Source: Paenibacillus sp. FSL H7-0331
GTDB taxonomy: Bacteria > Bacillota > Bacilli > Paenibacillales > NBRC-103111
Length of the DNA stretch: 64,000 bases
Assembly: GCF_001956045.1 (NCBI RefSeq)
Contig: NZ_MRTH01000006.1
Coordinates: 186,001-250,000 of the forward strand
Direction: 5' to 3'
The notes beneath the pieces were generated by a model. It saw nothing but the letters and a program-made list of their open reading frames with translations. It was not told the origin of the DNA and made no database searches. Each line of letters starts with the position of its first letter. The first letter of the stretch is position 1. Shown in pieces: positions 9,183 to 17,906 of this stretch. Both the position numbers and the translations under genes were made by a program.

Positions 9183-9461
9183 ATGCGAAGTATTACTAAA
9201 AGTATTCATAAGCTTACCTCCCAAATGCTGGACCTTCCTCAGGATGTCACATCGGACTTGCCCCGTGTAACGATGATTGGCAATGTGCAGCTATATATTG
9301 AAAATCACCGCGGTGTTCAGCATGTTTCAAGTGAGCTGCTGCGGCTTGGCTTATCTCAAGGAAAGCTTGAGGTACATGGGAAGGAGCTAGTAATCCGGGT
9401 TATCTATCCTGAGGAAGTATACATTGAAGGGATTGTTCATGAGCTCAAATATATTCCGTAA
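9183..9461 (+). CDS. yqfC: Sporulation protein YqfC
   Basis: A 92-residue protein of the YqfC/YabP-like family: 'ITKLTSQMLDLPQDV'-type N-terminus, then 'LPRVTMIGNVQLYIENHRGV', ending in beta-strand-rich sequence. In B. subtilis yqfC is expressed in the mother cell under sigma-E; the molecular role is not established. It is 15 bp upstream of yqfD and probably co-transcribed. ATG follows AAGGGGG. Confidence 0.9.
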   Translation: MRSITKSIHKLTSQMLDLPQDVTSDLPRVTMIGNVQLYIENHRGVQHVSSELLRLGLSQGKLEVHGKELVIRVIYPEEVYIEGIVHELKYIP

Positions 9462-9476
9462 AAGAGGTGCACCGAT

Positions 9477-10655
9477 TTGAAATCATCCATTTTTTTATCG
9501 GTAAGAGGGTACGTCAGGGTAGAGGTTCGTGGACAGAACTTGGAGTCGTTCATTAATCAATTGGTCGAGAAGCGAATATTGGCTTGGGATATTTGTTTTT
9601 ATGAGGGACATGCGAAGCTGTATTTGTCATTGAAAGACTTTTTCGGGCTTCGCCCGCTTTTAAAAGAGACAGGCTGTCGGGTCCATGTCCTCGAGCGGTT
9701 CGGTTTCCCTTTTCTGCTAAATAGACTGGAGAAGCGGAAGTTTTTTGCGATGGGTCTGATTGGATTTATCATTGGGCTTTATTTGCTGTCCTCGCTAGTT
9801 TGGCAGGTGCGGGTTGAAGGCAATGAATTGATCAGTACGCAGGATATTCTGCAGACAGCCAGGCAGGAAGGGATTTACAAGCTGCAGTGGAAATTTCGGC
9901 TCAAGGATTCGGATGTAATGTCCAAAAACCTGCAAGGAAAGCTTGCGGGAACGGCATGGGTAGGGGTTGAAATCCAAGGCACGCAGGTCATAATCAAGGT
10001 TGTGGAAGCAACTCTGCCTGACAAGCCCCAGCTGTTGAATCCTCGTCATCTGGTGGCCTCCAAGAGTGCCATGGTGACATCCATTTTTGCTGAAAAGGGA
10101 AGGCCCGTTGCCAAAATCAATACGTATGTAAAAAAAGGGGACATCCTGATATCAGGTATATTGGGGGATGAAACCCATCGGCAAACCGTAGTTGCAAGCG
10201 GTCAAGTAAAAGGGATTGTATGGTATACACCACAAGTGGAGGTGCCTCTCCTGCGGCAGTATAAGACCTATACAGGTACGACACAGAACCGTTCTTATCT
10301 GGTATTGGGCAGTCGAGCGCTGCAGCTTACGGGTTATGGCGCCTTGAGCTTTCAGAACTATGAAACGATACCGGAACGCAAGACACTGCAGTGGAGAGAT
10401 TATGTGCTCCCCATCGGTTGGCTGCGAGAGCGGATTATGGAGGTCCAGCTTGTCGACCGCCCCATGGAGCTGGCGGAGGCACGAGCAGTTGGTATGGAGC
10501 AGGCCAAGCTGGAAATTATAGCTGCTGTTGGTGGGGACGCCAAGGTCGTAAATGAAAAAATTTTGCATGAAAAGACGGACAATGGTAAAGTTTATATGGA
10601 AGTGCATTTGGAAGTGGAAGAATCGATTGCCCAGGAGCAAGCAATTATACCATAA
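9477..10655 (+). CDS. yqfD: Sporulation protein YqfD
   Basis: A 392-residue membrane protein with one transmembrane segment near residues 88-107 ('FFAMGLIGFIIGLYLLSSLVW') and a long outer beta-rich part beginning 'VEGNELIST', as in the YqfD/SpoIV-associated family. Required for efficient sporulation in B. subtilis; mechanism unknown. The start is TTG at 9477 with AAGAGGTG upstream. It belongs to the yqfC-yqfD unit and precedes phoH. Confidence 0.93.
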   Translation: MKSSIFLSVRGYVRVEVRGQNLESFINQLVEKRILAWDICFYEGHAKLYLSLKDFFGLRPLLKETGCRVHVLERFGFPFLLNRLEKRKFFAMGLIGFIIGLYLLSSLVWQVRVEGNELISTQDILQTARQEGIYKLQWKFRLKDSDVMSKNLQGKLAGTAWVGVEIQGTQVIIKVVEATLPDKPQLLNPRHLVASKSAMVTSIFAEKGRPVAKINTYVKKGDILISGILGDETHRQTVVASGQVKGIVWYTPQVEVPLLRQYKTYTGTTQNRSYLVLGSRALQLTGYGALSFQNYETIPERKTLQWRDYVLPIGWLRERIMEVQLVDRPMELAEARAVGMEQAKLEIIAAVGGDAKVVNEKILHEKTDNGKVYMEVHLEVEESIAQEQAIIP

Positions 10656-10675
10656 CGCATTCGCTTGAAGGAAAA

Positions 10676-10714
10676 TGCTAACGATGCTAGTTTGCGACGC
10701 AAACTATAAGGAGA
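10676..10714 (+). repeat. RBS-hairpin cassette, copy 2 (before phoH)
   Basis: Head TGCTAACGATGCT, stem AGTTTGCG/CGCAAACT (10689-10696, 10698-10705), tail ATAAGGAGA which is the ribosome site for phoH, 9 bp before the TTG start at 10724. Confidence 0.8.
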
Positions 10715-10723
10715 AGAGGCCTG

Positions 10724-11689
10724 TTGACTGATCACTCACGTTTTATAAAAGTAGCTTTGAAGAATACAGCTGAGGGGCTAGCTCTCTTTGGTCCGCAGGA
10801 CAAGTTCTTGCAGCTGATCGAGCAGCATACCCGTGCCAGCATTCAGTCCCGTGGTGAAGAAATCGTCATAAGGGGCGATGCCGGTGAGATGGATTCGCTT
10901 CAACAGCTATTTGACGTACTGCTAGAACTCGTTCGAAACAATTACATATTGACTGAACGCGATGTGTTGTATGCTATTGAGCTGTCCAAGGATATGAAAG
11001 CTGATCAGCTTCTGGATTTGTTCAAGGGTGATATTGCAACCACGCATAAGGGAAAGCCTATCCGGGTTAAAACCATCGGTCAAAAGCAGTACGTGTCTAC
11101 GATCAAACAAAAAGATATTGTATTTGGTATTGGGCCTGCAGGTACGGGGAAAACATATCTGGCCGTCGTAATCGCGGTTACGGCTCTCAAAGAAGGTAAA
11201 GTGAAGCGGATTGTGTTAACAAGACCTGCCGTCGAAGCTGGGGAAAGTCTGGGCTTTTTACCGGGAGATCTTCAGGAAAAGGTTGACCCTTATCTTCGCC
11301 CATTGTATGATGCACTTAACGATGTCCTCGGGCCTGAGCAGGTGCTGAAATCGCTCGAAAGAGGTTTGATTGAAATTGCACCTCTTGCCTATATGCGCGG
11401 GCGGACGCTGGATGATTCATTTATTATTTTGGATGAGGCGCAGAACACAACACCGGAGCAGATGAAGATGTTCTTGACTCGTCTTGGTTTTGGCTCGAAA
11501 ATGGTCATTACCGGAGATGTTACACAGATTGACCTGCCGCGCGGAAAATCTTCAGGTCTTATCGAGGTACAGCGTATTTTGAAAGGAATCGAAGAGATCG
11601 GATTTATTCAATTTTCCGAAGCGGATGTTGTCAGACATGCTCTGGTTCAAAAAATCATTATTGCCTATAACGAACAAAACGACAAATAA
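10724..11689 (+). CDS. phoH: PhoH family ATPase (PhoH/PhoL)
   Basis: A 321-residue P-loop ATPase: Walker A 'GPAGTGKTYLA' near residue 136 and 'FIILDEAQNTTPEQMKMFLTR' with Walker B. It has the N-terminal KH-like extension of the single-domain PhoH form rather than a PIN domain. PhoH proteins are RNA-linked ATPases; next to ybeY they are thought to act in RNA or ribosome maturation. TTG start at 10724 after the cassette-borne AAGGAGA. The window also carries a PIN-PhoH paralogue at 43509. Confidence 0.95.
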   Translation: MTDHSRFIKVALKNTAEGLALFGPQDKFLQLIEQHTRASIQSRGEEIVIRGDAGEMDSLQQLFDVLLELVRNNYILTERDVLYAIELSKDMKADQLLDLFKGDIATTHKGKPIRVKTIGQKQYVSTIKQKDIVFGIGPAGTGKTYLAVVIAVTALKEGKVKRIVLTRPAVEAGESLGFLPGDLQEKVDPYLRPLYDALNDVLGPEQVLKSLERGLIEIAPLAYMRGRTLDDSFIILDEAQNTTPEQMKMFLTRLGFGSKMVITGDVTQIDLPRGKSSGLIEVQRILKGIEEIGFIQFSEADVVRHALVQKIIIAYNEQNDK

Positions 11690-11741
11690 CCTGATACGAC
11701 TTAACCATCAGGATGTGTATAGAAAGGGATGACCTTTCGCA

Positions 11742-13994
11742 ATGAACAATATTCAACGAAAACTTCAAAACCCGCTTGTTGGCTGGAAATATAGCGCCCT
11801 GGTGCGCTTTCTTCTGTTTATTCTGCTTACAGCCGTACTGTATGCATCACTGACGAACAGGATGATCCCGCAAACCTATGATATTCAAGTCGGTACTACA
11901 GCCGAAAAGGACATTCTGGCTCCACGGGCCATTGAAAACGCTATAGCGACCGAGAAGGCCAAGGAAGATGCAGCACAGCACGTACAGCCTGTGTACAGAA
12001 TTGTATCTTTAAAGAATGAGGCTTTGATCGAAGCGATGTTCGAAAAGCTGCAGCAAATCAATGCCGACTCGGAGGTTACACTGGGGGATAAGGTAAATAT
12101 ATTTAAATCCGTGTTCCCCATTCTAGCTCAGGATCACATGGATAAGCAGATTCAGAGCTTCGCTATCAGCGGTCAATATAACGATGCATTATTACAAGAA
12201 ATGCGTAAAAAAATTAATGAGCAGCAGTATCGTATTCCGGAAGAAACCTTTTACAAAATGCCACGTTTGCCCAAGGAAGATCTCACGTTGATGGAACCGG
12301 TCGCTAAAGAGATTGTGACACGGTTGATGAATGATCAGATTATGGAGGCCCAGACAGTACGTGCCAAGGTAGCTGAGCTTGTGAACAGCTCGACCTTGAC
12401 GAAAAGCATGTCCAGGGAAATGGTGCAGGAAATTGTACGTGCTGCTATCACGCCTAATAAATTTCTGGATCAAAAAGGGACCGAAACGGCAAAGGGTCAT
12501 GCCAGAGATAACGTAAAACCGGTATTTGTTAACAAAAACGATGTGCTTGTAAGTAAAGGTGAACCGATAACAGCTGATATTTACCAACGGTTGAGCAGTC
12601 TTGACATGCTGCAGGACGAAGCCAGTTATTGGCCGCGTATTGGGCTGATCATTATGGTATTGATGTTAGCCTTAGCTGTATTTATGTTTGTCAAACAAAG
12701 CACATTGTCCATCAGCAGTAATAACGTGCAGTTGGTTATGCTGCTTCTAATCATCATCATTAACTTGCTGGGTATGAAGCTGTTTTCCTTGGTGCAAAAT
12801 TTGGATTATCCTTATATAGGTCTTCTGGCTCCAACTGCAATGGGAGTCATGCTTATTGTCATCTTATTGGATGAAAAGCTTGCTTTTATGGGGGCTATGC
12901 TGTTTGCAGTGATGGCTAGCATGATTTTCAACATGGACCATCTGCAGTCATTTGATTTTAGATATGGACTGGTCACAATGGCAACCTCATTTGCGGCTAT
13001 TTTCTCCATCCAGCGGGCAGGACAGCGTTCTACCATTCTCAAGGCAGGGGTTATCGTCGCTTTGATGGGGATGCTGCTTATGGGTTCACTGCTGTTGATT
13101 GAAGATCATGAGAGCAAGCGGAATATGCTATTTGCCTTATCGTTTATCGTGGGCAGTGGTCTGCTTACAGCTGTATTCGTCATTGGACTCCTACCTTTTT
13201 TTGAGACTGCATTCGGTATTTTATCTCCCTTGAAGCTTGTGGAGTTGTCCAATCCGAACCATCCACTGCTGCGAAAGCTGCTGACGGAAACTCCGGGAAC
13301 GTACCACCACAGTATTATGGTTGGCAATTTGGCAGAAACAGCGGCGGAAGCGATCGGTGCAGATGGACTTCTGTGCAGAGTAGGCGCATACTATCATGAT
13401 ATCGGGAAAACGAAGCGACCTGCTTATTTTATCGAAAATCAGACAAATATAGAAAATCCGCATGACAAGATGGACCCTGAGCTCAGCAAGTCTATCATTG
13501 TGGCGCATGCGAGAGATGGCGTCGAAATGCTGAAGGAATATCACATTCCAAAGCAGATTCGCGATATCGCCGAGCAGCATCATGGTACGACACTGCTGCA
13601 GTTCTTTTATCACAAAGCAAAGAAAATTGCGGAGGCAGCAGGGGACCCGACTTCTGTGGATGAGCAGGACTACCGATATGATGGTCCGCTGGCACAATCC
13701 AAGGAAGTGGCTATTGTCGGTATTGCCGATTGTGTAGAAGCTGCAGTTCGTTCCCTTCGCAGTCCTAATATGGAACAGATTGACTCCATGGTACGCAAAA
13801 TTATTAAAGGCCGACTGGATGATGGACAGTTTAATGATTGTGATCTGACAACCAAGGAATTGGATCAAATAGCCAAAACCCTAAACGAAACCTTATTAGG
13901 TATTTTTCATTCAAGAATTGAATATCCAACAAATCTTCCGGCGGGGAATCAGCCTTCAACGATACAGAATCAAGAAAAAGAAAAAAGGAGCTAA
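11742..13994 (+). CDS. pgpH: 7TMR-HDED family HD phosphohydrolase (YqfF/PgpH)
   Basis: A 750-residue membrane protein: TM near residue 25, large extracytoplasmic 7TMR-HDED domain (about 50-290), seven-helix membrane region (about 295-490) and cytoplasmic HD domain with 'YHHSIMVGNLAE' (near 520) and 'YYHDIGKTKRPAYF' (near 550). In Listeria and Bacillus this family hydrolyses c-di-AMP to pApA, so control of osmolyte and potassium homeostasis is the likely role. It lies between phoH and ybeY, with the spacing of one operon. Confidence 0.95.
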   Translation: MNNIQRKLQNPLVGWKYSALVRFLLFILLTAVLYASLTNRMIPQTYDIQVGTTAEKDILAPRAIENAIATEKAKEDAAQHVQPVYRIVSLKNEALIEAMFEKLQQINADSEVTLGDKVNIFKSVFPILAQDHMDKQIQSFAISGQYNDALLQEMRKKINEQQYRIPEETFYKMPRLPKEDLTLMEPVAKEIVTRLMNDQIMEAQTVRAKVAELVNSSTLTKSMSREMVQEIVRAAITPNKFLDQKGTETAKGHARDNVKPVFVNKNDVLVSKGEPITADIYQRLSSLDMLQDEASYWPRIGLIIMVLMLALAVFMFVKQSTLSISSNNVQLVMLLLIIIINLLGMKLFSLVQNLDYPYIGLLAPTAMGVMLIVILLDEKLAFMGAMLFAVMASMIFNMDHLQSFDFRYGLVTMATSFAAIFSIQRAGQRSTILKAGVIVALMGMLLMGSLLLIEDHESKRNMLFALSFIVGSGLLTAVFVIGLLPFFETAFGILSPLKLVELSNPNHPLLRKLLTETPGTYHHSIMVGNLAETAAEAIGADGLLCRVGAYYHDIGKTKRPAYFIENQTNIENPHDKMDPELSKSIIVAHARDGVEMLKEYHIPKQIRDIAEQHHGTTLLQFFYHKAKKIAEAAGDPTSVDEQDYRYDGPLAQSKEVAIVGIADCVEAAVRSLRSPNMEQIDSMVRKIIKGRLDDGQFNDCDLTTKELDQIAKTLNETLLGIFHSRIEYPTNLPAGNQPSTIQNQEKEKRS

Positions 13995-13998
13995 AGCT

Positions 13999-14622
13999 AT
14001 GTCTTTACGTCTTGAATGGAGCAGCGAGCAAACCCATTACGAAATTAAACAGGAGCTTGTTGATAAACTGGAGCTGCTGCTTCAGCTTGCCGGGAAATCG
14101 GAGCAGGTCACAGAGGGGGAGGTTGCTTTAACCTTTGTAGACGATGCTGAAATTCAACGTTTAAATAAAGAATATCGTGGACTTGATAAACCTACCGATG
14201 TGCTTTCCTTTGCGATGAATGACATTGGTGAGGATGAGATGGAGATCATCTATGTGGATGAGAGTGACGATGAAGATGAGTATGTGGACGAGGAAGACCT
14301 GGACGATGTTGAACGTCTCGACAAGTCTGATGAAATCGACGATTCTAACGAGCATGACACAGAGCTGGAACTGCAGGATGACGAGGATGAAGACGGACTT
14401 GTTACAATCTTTGAGGAGCCGCTGGGGGATATCATTATTTCTGTACCCAGAGCCATCGAGCAAAGTGAGGATTACGGTCACTCTGTAGAGCGTGAACTCG
14501 GTTTTCTGTTTGTACATGGTTTCCTGCATTTGATTGGTTATGATCATGACAATGAAGAAACAGAGAAAATCATGTTTGGCAAGCAGGAGCAAATCTTACA
14601 GCAGGCAGGATTGGTTAGATGA
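13999..14622 (+). CDS. ybeY: rRNA maturation endoribonuclease YbeY with an acidic insertion
   Basis: A 207-residue YbeY. The zinc motif 'HGFLHLIGYDH' near residues 171-181 and 'DKPTDVLSF' and 'LGDIIISVPRA' mark the family, which takes part in 16S rRNA 3' end processing and ribosome quality control. Typical members have about 155-165 residues. Here about 45 residues extremely rich in Asp and Glu (roughly 78-120) sit between 'DVLSFAMND' and 'LGDIIIS', the place of a short loop. I choose ATG at 13999 (after AAAAAAGGAG); an in-frame upstream ATG at 13918 lies inside pgpH. The stop overlaps the dgkA start. Confidence 0.95.
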   Translation: MSLRLEWSSEQTHYEIKQELVDKLELLLQLAGKSEQVTEGEVALTFVDDAEIQRLNKEYRGLDKPTDVLSFAMNDIGEDEMEIIYVDESDDEDEYVDEEDLDDVERLDKSDEIDDSNEHDTELELQDDEDEDGLVTIFEEPLGDIIISVPRAIEQSEDYGHSVERELGFLFVHGFLHLIGYDHDNEETEKIMFGKQEQILQQAGLVR

Positions 14623-15317
14623 ATTCGAAGGTAAAGTGGCGCAGAAGCTTTCGGTATGCGTACGAGGGAGTGAAGTATGCTCTTTCTACACAGCGCAATA
14701 TGAAATTTCATTTTTTTGCCGCTTTTATCGTTCTGCTGTTAGCACTTTACTTGCATCTGCCCAAGCTTGAAATCCTGTTTATTTTAATGGCTGTAACCTT
14801 GATGATCGTGACAGAGCTTATCAATACAGCGATTGAAAAAGCGGTTGATCTTGCTATGCCTGATCGTCATCCCCTTGCCAAAATAGCCAAGGATGTGGCC
14901 GCAGCCTCAGTACTGGTGTCTGCGGTTTTTGCGGCTATAGTCGGGATGGTCGTTTTCTATGAGCCTATCGATCATCTATTCCGCAGTGCGAGGCAAGCGG
15001 AGGGTCATAGCTTTTCCGCGGCAATGGTATGGATATTACTCAGTTTGGTCATCCTGACGATTATTGTGCTGGAGACCAGATTTTCAACTAAAGGCAGTAG
15101 GTTGCGCTTGAGCTTGCTCGCAGCGCTCGCTTTTGCGATAGCTACCTTTATTGCCTCTTATGTGTCGATTACTTTTGTAGCATTACTGGCGTATTTACTT
15201 GCAATCCTCGTCATGCTGGTGCTCTATGACAAGCGCAGCCGTTCTTTTCCATCACTGATCCTGGGTGGACTAGTCGGATGCTTCGTAGCAGCCTGTGTCT
15301 ATTACTTAGTGAATTAA
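14619..15317 (+). CDS. dgkA: Diacylglycerol/undecaprenol kinase with extra C-terminal membrane domain
   Basis: A 232-residue membrane protein. Residues about 1-120 are a complete DgkA/UdpK unit with 'AYEGVKYALSTQRN', the active-site pattern 'ELINTAIEKAVDL' and 'HPLAKIAKDVAAASV'. In Gram-positives this enzyme phosphorylates undecaprenol for the cell-wall lipid carrier pool. Residues about 130-232 add three or four hydrophobic helices not found in the usual 120-140-residue enzyme, possibly a phosphatase-like or structural membrane extension. ATG overlaps the ybeY stop (ATGA), which implies coupled translation. Confidence 0.92.
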   Translation: MNSKVKWRRSFRYAYEGVKYALSTQRNMKFHFFAAFIVLLLALYLHLPKLEILFILMAVTLMIVTELINTAIEKAVDLAMPDRHPLAKIAKDVAAASVLVSAVFAAIVGMVVFYEPIDHLFRSARQAEGHSFSAAMVWILLSLVILTIIVLETRFSTKGSRLRLSLLAALAFAIATFIASYVSITFVALLAYLLAILVMLVLYDKRSRSFPSLILGGLVGCFVAACVYYLVN

Positions 15318-15327
15318 GAAAGGAACG

Positions 15328-15750
15328 ATGCGGATGGACAAGCAGCAGTTGGTTGGATGGGCACTGGAAGCGAGGGAAAAGGCATATGTGCCTTATTCTC
15401 ATTTTAAAGTTGGCAGTGCATTGCTGGATGCGGACGGTCAAGTCCATCAGGGCTGCAACGTAGAAAATGTGGCTTACGGACCAACGAATTGTGCCGAACG
15501 CACAGCGCTGTTTCGTGCTATTGCAGATGGTAAAACACCGCGAACGTTCCGTGCCATTGCTGTCGTAGGCGATACACCTAATCCGATTACCCCATGTGGG
15601 GTATGCCGTCAAGTATTGATTGAATTATGTGCTCCGGACATGCCGGTTTATATGGCGAATCTACAGGGAGTAATTACAGAAACAACCGTAGCCGAGCTGC
15701 TACCCGGAGCCTTTACACAGAACGATTTAAATGGAGGAACAACAGTATAA
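15328..15750 (+). CDS. cdd: Cytidine deaminase
   Basis: A 140-residue homotetrameric-type cytidine deaminase that converts cytidine and deoxycytidine to uridines in pyrimidine salvage. Zinc and proton-shuttle motifs are intact: 'NCAERTALF' (catalytic Glu) and 'PCGVCRQVL'. ATG at 15328 or 15334 are both possible after AAAGGAA. The stop overlaps the era start by one base (TAATG). Confidence 0.96.
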   Translation: MRMDKQQLVGWALEAREKAYVPYSHFKVGSALLDADGQVHQGCNVENVAYGPTNCAERTALFRAIADGKTPRTFRAIAVVGDTPNPITPCGVCRQVLIELCAPDMPVYMANLQGVITETTVAELLPGAFTQNDLNGGTTV

Positions 15751-16661
15751 TGACATCAACTACCCCAAAGAAACCTTACAAATCCGGTTTTGTCGCTATT
15801 ATCGGACGTCCCAATGTCGGTAAATCCACATTGATGAACCAGGTCATTGGCCAAAAAATTGCTATTATGTCAGACAAACCACAAACGACACGCAACAAAA
15901 TTCATGGTGTTTATACAACTGAACAGTCTCAGATCGTATTTCTCGATACGCCGGGAATTCATAAACCGCAATCCAAGTTAGGCGATTATATGATGAAGGT
16001 CGCAGAAAGCTCCTTGAAGGAAGTGGATGCGATTCTGATGCTGATCGATGTCGTGGAAGGGCTTGGCGGTGGTGATCGCTTTATTATTGAAAACCTGAAA
16101 AAGGTGACCACACCGGTCATCCTTGTCATGAACAAAATCGATCAGATTCAGCCAGAAGCGCTGCTGCCGATCATTACGCAATATAAAGATTTATATGATT
16201 TTGCTGAGATCATTCCGGTATCCGCGATGAAGGGAAACAACGTCAATACACTTCTTGAGCAAATTACCAAATATTTGTCTGAAGGCCCGCAATATTATCC
16301 GGCTGATCAGGTTACTGACCATCCTGAGCAGTTCGTATGCGCTGAGCTGATACGTGAGAAAATTCTTCATCTGACCCGCGAGGAGATTCCACATTCCATC
16401 GCTGTAGGTATCGAGGACATGAAGGTAGAAGCTAATGGCGTCGTTCATATATCGGCCATTATTTATGTGGAAAGGGACTCGCAAAAAGGGATTGTTATTG
16501 GGAAAAAGGGCGCTCTGCTTAAAGAAATCGGGCAAAAGGCCCGCTATGACATCGAGGCGCTGCTTGGCTCCAAAACCTTCTTGGAACTATGGGTCAAAGT
16601 GAAAAAAGATTGGCGTAATCAGGATCGGGTTCTGCGTGACCTTGGATTTCGTAACGAATAA
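15750..16661 (+). CDS. era: GTPase Era
   Basis: A 303-residue ribosome-assembly GTPase. G1 'GRPNVGKST', G3 'DTPGIH', G4 'NKID' and the C-terminal KH domain with '[17 protein letters not shown]' are present. Era binds the 3' end of 16S rRNA and guides 30S maturation, in line with the ybeY neighbour. I choose ATG at 15750 (after GGAGGAAC, overlapping the cdd stop) rather than an upstream in-frame codon at 15627, which lies inside cdd. Confidence 0.97.
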   Translation: MTSTTPKKPYKSGFVAIIGRPNVGKSTLMNQVIGQKIAIMSDKPQTTRNKIHGVYTTEQSQIVFLDTPGIHKPQSKLGDYMMKVAESSLKEVDAILMLIDVVEGLGGGDRFIIENLKKVTTPVILVMNKIDQIQPEALLPIITQYKDLYDFAEIIPVSAMKGNNVNTLLEQITKYLSEGPQYYPADQVTDHPEQFVCAELIREKILHLTREEIPHSIAVGIEDMKVEANGVVHISAIIYVERDSQKGIVIGKKGALLKEIGQKARYDIEALLGSKTFLELWVKVKKDWRNQDRVLRDLGFRNE

Positions 16662-16814
16662 TAACGAATAGCCGACTGGTGGCAGTTATTGCTTAACATA
16701 ATTATCGCTCAAACGTAACATCCTATACTATCGCCAGATACCGTCCAGCTCATGATTAGAAGGAAAGCTTTTCTGCTGTTAGCAGACGCTTGGCTTACGG
16801 AGGGATGATGCAGC

Positions 16815-16955
16815 ATGAGAGATTTTTCGTGGCAATATTTTTCGTTAACAGGTGATGTGGATGCATATCTGCTATATAAGGAGATCAACAATGATTCCGA
16901 TTCAATTGATGCGGAAGAGGACTTGACATTAGAGTCTGATGATGGGCTAGAATAG
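16815..16955 (+). CDS. yqzL: YqzL family small protein
   Basis: A 46-residue reading frame beginning MRDFSWQYFSLTGDVDAYLLY, the hallmark of the YqzL family that sits between era and recO in Bacillales. The tail is acidic. Function unknown. ATG at 16815 follows GGAGGGATGATG. A hairpin-rich stretch (AAGC...GCTT around 16765-16790) lies just upstream. Confidence 0.9.
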   Translation: MRDFSWQYFSLTGDVDAYLLYKEINNDSDSIDAEEDLTLESDDGLE

Positions 16956-16967
16956 CCTTTAAGTGCG

Positions 16968-17011
16968 AGTTCAAAAAGTCGCCTTTCAGCACCGAGAAGA
17001 CTTTTTGAACT
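16968..17011. repeat. 13-bp perfect inverted repeat between yqzL and recO
   Basis: AGTTCAAAAAGTC (16968-16980) and GACTTTTTGAACT (16999-17011) with an 18-nt loop containing CAGCACCGAG. The right arm carries the T run inside it, so an RNA hairpin followed by readthrough into recO is more likely than a clean terminator. The gap to the recO start is 33 bp. Confidence 0.7.
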
Positions 17012-17044
17012 ACCTCTTTCAGATGGGCTTGGGGGAAATCGGCG

Positions 17045-17791
17045 ATGCAGTATCAGGTACAAGGAATCGTCATACGCAGCATGGATTATGGGGAAGGTAA
17101 TAAAATCATTACCTTGTTTACACGCGAAATGGGCAAAATGGCAGTCATTGTCCGCGGCGCCAAAAAGCTTAAAAGCCGTTACGGCTCGGTATCCCAGTTG
17201 TTCACTTTCGGAGATTATCTGTTTTTCAGATCAGGCCAGCTGGGTACGTTAAAGCATGCAGAAATTATAGATTCGCACCATCGGATTCGGGAGGACCTTC
17301 ATATGTCAGCCTATGCTTCCTACATGGCTGAGCTGACGGATCGCTTGCTGGCTGATCAAGAGGCGAATCCCTTTTTGTTTGATCAGCTGAACGCCGCGCT
17401 TCAAGGACTGGTCGAGCAGAAGGATATGCAAATCATTGCATTCATTTATGAAATAAAAATATGGGTGCAAGCCGGTTATTTGCCGGAGCTTGAAGTTTGT
17501 GTAGCCTGTAGAAACGATGGTAATACTATGGCCTTTAGTCCGGCACTCGGTGGTATGCTATGCGAGAAATGCCGGCATAAGGATCCTCAAGCGTTGTCAC
17601 TCTCTTCGGGAACACTCAAGCTTGTTCGTCTGTTCGCTCATATGGACATACGCAGACTGGGACAGATTGATGTCAAACCGGAAACCAAAGCAGGTCTCAA
17701 AAGACTTATGAGGGCTTACTTCGATACCCATATTGGTGTGGCGTTAAAAACGCGAGGTTTCCTGGATCAAATGGATAAATATGGGGTTTGA
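17045..17791 (+). CDS. recO: DNA repair protein RecO
   Basis: A 248-residue RecO: N-terminal OB fold ('YQVQGIVIRSMDYGEGNKIITLFTRE'), helical middle, and a C-terminal four-cysteine zinc site ('CVACRN' and 'CEKCRH', about residues 153-180). RecO loads RecA with RecR at single-strand gaps. ATG at 17045 after TGGGGGAAA. In B. subtilis glyQS and ccpN follow recO; here a hairpin terminator and ppsR follow directly. Confidence 0.96.
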   Translation: MQYQVQGIVIRSMDYGEGNKIITLFTREMGKMAVIVRGAKKLKSRYGSVSQLFTFGDYLFFRSGQLGTLKHAEIIDSHHRIREDLHMSAYASYMAELTDRLLADQEANPFLFDQLNAALQGLVEQKDMQIIAFIYEIKIWVQAGYLPELEVCVACRNDGNTMAFSPALGGMLCEKCRHKDPQALSLSSGTLKLVRLFAHMDIRRLGQIDVKPETKAGLKRLMRAYFDTHIGVALKTRGFLDQMDKYGV

Positions 17792-17850
17792 CATTATTCT
17801 TTCGATTTGCTAATATAATAAATTACATTAAATTATTCCTCGTCATGAGT

Positions 17851-17882
17851 CTCGCACAGGCTTGCTGGCGAGTTCTTTTTTT
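17851..17882 (+). terminator. Terminator-like hairpin between recO and ppsR
   Basis: CTCGC (17851-17855) pairs with GCGAG (17868-17872), extended inside by CAG/CTG across one bulged A, and is followed by TTCTTTTTTT. It lies 60 bp after the recO stop. Confidence 0.7.
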
Positions 17883-17906
17883 GAATAGGAAGGAAGATGT
17901 TTGCTG

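Noticed and set aside
13221..13868. Minus-strand frame of 215 codons inside pgpH
   Set aside because: Antisense shadow of the HD domain region, no family match.
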